A stretch of 64,000 nucleotides of DNA from Pedobacter sp. ASV12 (GTDB lineage Bacteria; Bacteroidota; Bacteroidia; Sphingobacteriales; Sphingobacteriaceae). Under the pieces are notes generated by a model. That model had not been told where the DNA came from. It searched no databases and saw only the letters and a program-made list of their open reading frames with translations. This document shows, in pieces, positions 61,695-64,000 of the stretch. Within the stretch, counting starts at the first letter, position 1. Every line of letters begins with the position of its first letter. The position numbers and the translations under genes are program-made. The stretch lies in NCBI RefSeq assembly GCF_016429155.1, contig NZ_JAELUC010000001.1, positions 62,001 to 126,000 of the forward strand. Direction: 5' to 3'.

Positions 61695-61720
61695 TAGCTT
61701 TTAATTTATATTCTAGACTG

Positions 61721-61728
61721 CAAAAGTA
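61721..61728 (-). promoter_or_regulatory. Candidate -7 element of the sdhCAB promoter
   Basis: On the minus strand this reads TACTTTTG, a full match to TAnnTTTG, 27 bases before the sdhC ATG. The -33 region is only AT-rich. Confidence 0.5.
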
Positions 61729-61865
61729 TTTAAAATATGATTTAAAATAAGATTGCAGATGATAAAATCGTGACAAATAAACAATTTAGAAACATTCTAA
61801 AAAAAGAAATTGATTTTGGCAGAAATTGACATTCGCTGAAGCAGTTAGCCCACTAAAGCCCATAA

Positions 61866-61895
61866 AAAAAGGACAGCTTTTGGGCTGTCCTTTTT
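61866..61895 (-). terminator. Terminator of the Do-family protease gene
   Basis: AAAAAGGACAGC (61866-61877) and GCTGTCCTTTTT (61884-61895) form a perfect 12-bp stem with loop TTTTGG. T tracts are present on both strands; it lies 21 bases downstream of the protease stop on the minus strand. Confidence 0.92.
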
Positions 61896-61916
61896 CTCAA
61901 CTATGAATTTGGAAAC

Positions 61917-63470
61917 TTAGTTCCCAAACGAAATGGTAAACATGCGGTTATCGCTAACGCCCGAAATGGTAATTTGACCATCGCGAGAAGTTGGCAGGGC
62001 TTTTTCGATATCGGCTACGCTATTTACAGACACGCCGTTTACCTTGGTAATGATGGCACCTTTTGGCACGTCGTAGTAATCAAAAAGCTGACCGGCTTTT
62101 ACATCGGTAACCACCACGCCGTTTTTAAGGTTAAATTTGGCTTTGGCCGCTGCTGATGCAGGCGCAAAAGATGCACCCAATTTGCTTACGGTGGCACCTG
62201 TTGGTTTTTCGGCCGGCGCTTTGGTAGAAGCCAGGCTTACATTGCTTTCAGGCTTTAAGGTTACCGTTACGTTTTTCATTGAACCATCGGCTTTCAATAC
62301 CGACAGCGCCACTTTATCTCCAGGACGCATACGGCCCACTTTCTCTTGCAGATCTGGCGAATCGAAGATTTCGGTTCCGTTTACTTTTTTAATGATATCG
62401 CCTTCTTTAATGCCTGCGGCAGCTGCGCCACCATTAGGCACAACGCCACTAACATAAAGGCCATTAATATCTTTCACTTTTAAACGTTCGGCAACGTCGG
62501 CATCCAAAGCTTGGAAGGTTACACCGATATAGCCACGTTTTACAGTACCGAATTCTTTAAAGTCTTCTAAGATTTTTTTGGCCAGGTTGATTGGAATAGC
62601 GAAACCATATCCTTCGTTTCTGCCGGTTTCTGAAGCGATAGCGGCATTGATACCGATCAGCTCGCCGTTGGCATTCACCAAAGCGCCGCCACTGTTGCCT
62701 GGATTGATGGCCGCATCGGTTTGGATATACGATTCGATGGCATTATTAGCCGGAAGGTCTGGCATCTTGCCGGTTCTTTGATACTCTTCGTATTGTTCGC
62801 GGGTTGGTTGTCGCTGTTCTCTATTCAAGATACCGATGTTTCGTGCTTTTGCGCTCACGATACCCGCAGTAACTGTGGTCTGAAAATCCAATGGAAAACC
62901 AACAGCAAGCACCCATTCGCCCACCTGCACATTATCAGAGTTGCCCATTTTTACAAAAGGAAGATCTTTTGCATCCACCTTAATCAATGCCAAATCTGTA
63001 TTGGCATCCTTGCCAATTACTTTGGCCATTACTTTTTTCCTGTTCGACAAAACCACTTCGATTTTATCGGCATTGTCAACCACGTGGTTATTGGTTACGA
63101 TATAGCCATCAGGGGTTAAGATTACACCCGAACCCGATGCGGCTCTTGGCACACGTTGCATTCTTCGGCCGCCGCCACCAAAAAACTGTTCAAACATATC
63201 GTCCATGCTGCCACCGCCTTGCTCGGCATCGCTGTTGTTATTGCTGTAAGTAGTCCTGATGTGTACTACCGCCGGAGATACTGCTGCTGCCGCTTGTACA
63301 AAATCAACCGAACCTGATGAAGCCACCTTGATCGGGTTGTTGGCAAACATCATGTTTTGTTTCTCTGCTAATGAGTAGCTATCGTTTTTGCGCTCCAATA
63401 GTTTATAAGCGCCTATTGCAACTGCCCCACCTAAGAAAGCAGCCAACACTATTAATCCTATTTTTTTCAT
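61917..63470 (-). CDS. htrA: Do-family periplasmic serine protease (DegP/DegQ/HtrA)
   Basis: This 517-residue protein has an N-terminal signal or anchor (GLIVLAAFLGGAVAIGAYKL). The trypsin-like domain has His129 in VTNNHVVD, Asp159 in NTDLALIK and Ser260 in NPGNSGGAL, i.e. an intact triad. It contains the Gly-rich MDDMFEQFFGGGG loop before the domain and the LA-loop-like insertion EQRQPTREQYEEYQRTG (about 218-234). Two PDZ domains follow (about 300-395 and 440-515). It degrades or refolds damaged envelope proteins in the periplasm. It is monocistronic, with a GC-rich leader (63497-63549) and a strong terminator. Confidence 0.95.
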   Translation of the reverse strand: MKKIGLIVLAAFLGGAVAIGAYKLLERKNDSYSLAEKQNMMFANNPIKVASSGSVDFVQAAAAVSPAVVHIRTTYSNNNSDAEQGGGSMDDMFEQFFGGGGRRMQRVPRAASGSGVILTPDGYIVTNNHVVDNADKIEVVLSNRKKVMAKVIGKDANTDLALIKVDAKDLPFVKMGNSDNVQVGEWVLAVGFPLDFQTTVTAGIVSAKARNIGILNREQRQPTREQYEEYQRTGKMPDLPANNAIESYIQTDAAINPGNSGGALVNANGELIGINAAIASETGRNEGYGFAIPINLAKKILEDFKEFGTVKRGYIGVTFQALDADVAERLKVKDINGLYVSGVVPNGGAAAAGIKEGDIIKKVNGTEIFDSPDLQEKVGRMRPGDKVALSVLKADGSMKNVTVTLKPESNVSLASTKAPAEKPTGATVSKLGASFAPASAAAKAKFNLKNGVVVTDVKAGQLFDYYDVPKGAIITKVNGVSVNSVADIEKALPTSRDGQITISGVSDNRMFTISFGN

Positions 63471-63496
63471 TTGCTAATTATTTACTTTTATTTTAA

Positions 63497-63549
63497 CAAG
63501 CCGGCAACAGCTTTCTTGGCCTCTCCCCCCGGGCGGTTGGCTCAGCTTG
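63497..63549 (-). promoter_or_regulatory. GC-rich, probably structured 5' leader of the Do-family protease gene
   Basis: In the mRNA, CAAGCUG (from 63549-63543) can pair with CGGCUUG (from 63503-63497), closing a very GC-rich loop that contains CGCCCGGGGGGAGAGGCC, in an otherwise AT-rich leader. A -7 match TAATTTTG (minus strand, 63602-63595) would start transcription about 45 bases upstream of it, giving a leader of roughly 120 bases. Confidence 0.45.
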
Positions 63550-63644
63550 CTTTCGCCGAAAATGTATTATTTACTTTTTTACTGATGTGTTACTCAAAAT
63601 TAATACCATATAAACGATATTTGTATCATTCGAACATCCTAATT

Positions 63645-63678
63645 TTTGTTAAAAAATGTTAAATCAAATTTAGATTTG
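63645..63678 (+). promoter_or_regulatory. Candidate dapF promoter
   Basis: TTTG (63645-63648), a 22-base spacer and TAGATTTG (63671-63678; full TAnnTTTG match) give a start about 45 bases before the dapF ATG. The spacer is slightly longer than the usual 19-21. Confidence 0.5.
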
Positions 63679-63727
63679 GATTTTCCGTTTTCCACTAACA
63701 AATATTTTATTTTTAAATGAAGAAAGC

Positions 63728-64000
63728 ATGAACATCAAATTCTCCAAATACCAAGGCGCCGGCAACGATTTTATCCTGATCGACCACCGCATGAGCCCGC
63801 TCGAAAACATTGATAACGAGCTCGTAGCCCAGCTTTGCCACCGCAGGTTTGGCATTGGTGCCGATGGCTTGATGTTTTTGCTGGACCATGAGGATTACGA
63901 TTTTGAAATGGTGTACTATAACGCCGATGGCAAACCTGGCAGCATGTGCGGCAATGGCGGTCGTTGCATCGTGGCTTTTGCCAAACACTTGGGCATTTTT
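63728..64000 (+). CDS. dapF: Diaminopimelate epimerase, 5' part
   Basis: The gene starts at the ATG at 63728 and runs off the window after 91 codons. DapF converts LL- to meso-diaminopimelate for lysine and peptidoglycan synthesis. The N-terminal [13 protein letters not shown] (residues 7-19), [13 protein letters not shown] (39-51) and [16 protein letters not shown] (65-80) are the family blocks. Cys74 is the first of the two catalytic cysteines; the second lies beyond the window. Confidence 0.96.
   Translation, partial: MNIKFSKYQGAGNDFILIDHRMSPLENIDNELVAQLCHRRFGIGADGLMFLLDHEDYDFEMVYYNADGKPGSMCGNGGRCIVAFAKHLGIF

Overview
The window looks like chromosomal DNA of a Bacteroidota bacterium, most likely family Sphingobacteriaceae (a Pedobacter-like organism). 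The grounds are the gene families present (SusC-like plug and OMP_b-brl_3 beta-barrel proteins, DUF2027/Smr, LytTR two-component systems, M56/TonB fusions, three-subunit b558-type succinate dehydrogenase), the lack of strong Shine-Dalgarno sites, candidate promoters of the Bacteroidota TTTG/TAnnTTTG type, and coding GC that looks to be in the mid-40s. This assignment is inferred from content; no marker gene such as rRNA is present. Both edges cut a gene: the 3' part of an L-serine dehydratase on the left and the 5' part of dapF on the right.

Layout. 0.7-6.9 kb (minus strand): six-gene membrane-linked operon, SpoIIM-like / multi-TM protein / DUF4129 / DUF4350 / MoxR ATPase / DUF58, divergent from an RDD membrane protein. 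7.7-12.5 kb: GDSL lipoprotein, DUF2752 and DUF5684 membrane proteins, then a PPTase-LipB-serine hydrolase operon and dcd. 12.5-25 kb: four large paralogous exported proteins (MG2-type beta-domains plus a TonB-plug-like domain but no beta-barrel), split 2+2 by a pair of auxiliary beta-oxidation enzymes for unsaturated fatty acids (enoyl-CoA isomerase and 2,4-dienoyl-CoA reductase). 25-28.6 kb: DUF2027/Smr protein, KAS III, clpS, a 91-bp tandem repeat array and a thioredoxin-fold protein. 28.6-33.6 kb: two tandem outer-membrane TonB-dependent-receptor-like proteins. 33.7-36 kb: NUDIX, PlsC, TraB/GumN. 36-40 kb: LytS/LytT two-component system divergent from a small hydrophobic peptide gene and an ABC transporter. 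40-45.7 kb: S41 peptidase lipoprotein and two divergent M28 peptidases.

45.7-50.2 kb is the accessory-looking part: a minus-strand run of five genes (protein with a C-terminus resembling insecticidal Tc-toxin TcA, small Ala-rich hydrophobic/coiled-coil protein, His/Cys cell-wall-enzyme-like protein, AT-rich three-TM protein, lone LuxR-type HTH) facing an unknown 180-aa protein and a 7TM protein / histidine kinase / NarL regulator operon. It is my best candidate for an undescribed system.

52.4-57.9 kb: beta-CASP metallo-hydrolase divergent from a BlaI / M56-TonB / TonB-C operon whose probable promoter carries an 18-bp perfect palindrome between its -33 and -7 elements. 58-61.7 kb: sdhCAB operon. 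61.9-63.5 kb: Do-family periplasmic protease with a GC-rich leader. 63.7 kb to the end: dapF. I saw no tRNA, rRNA, CRISPR array, insertion sequence or prophage. The only gene-free stretch over 300 bases is 27509-27953, which holds the tandem repeat.
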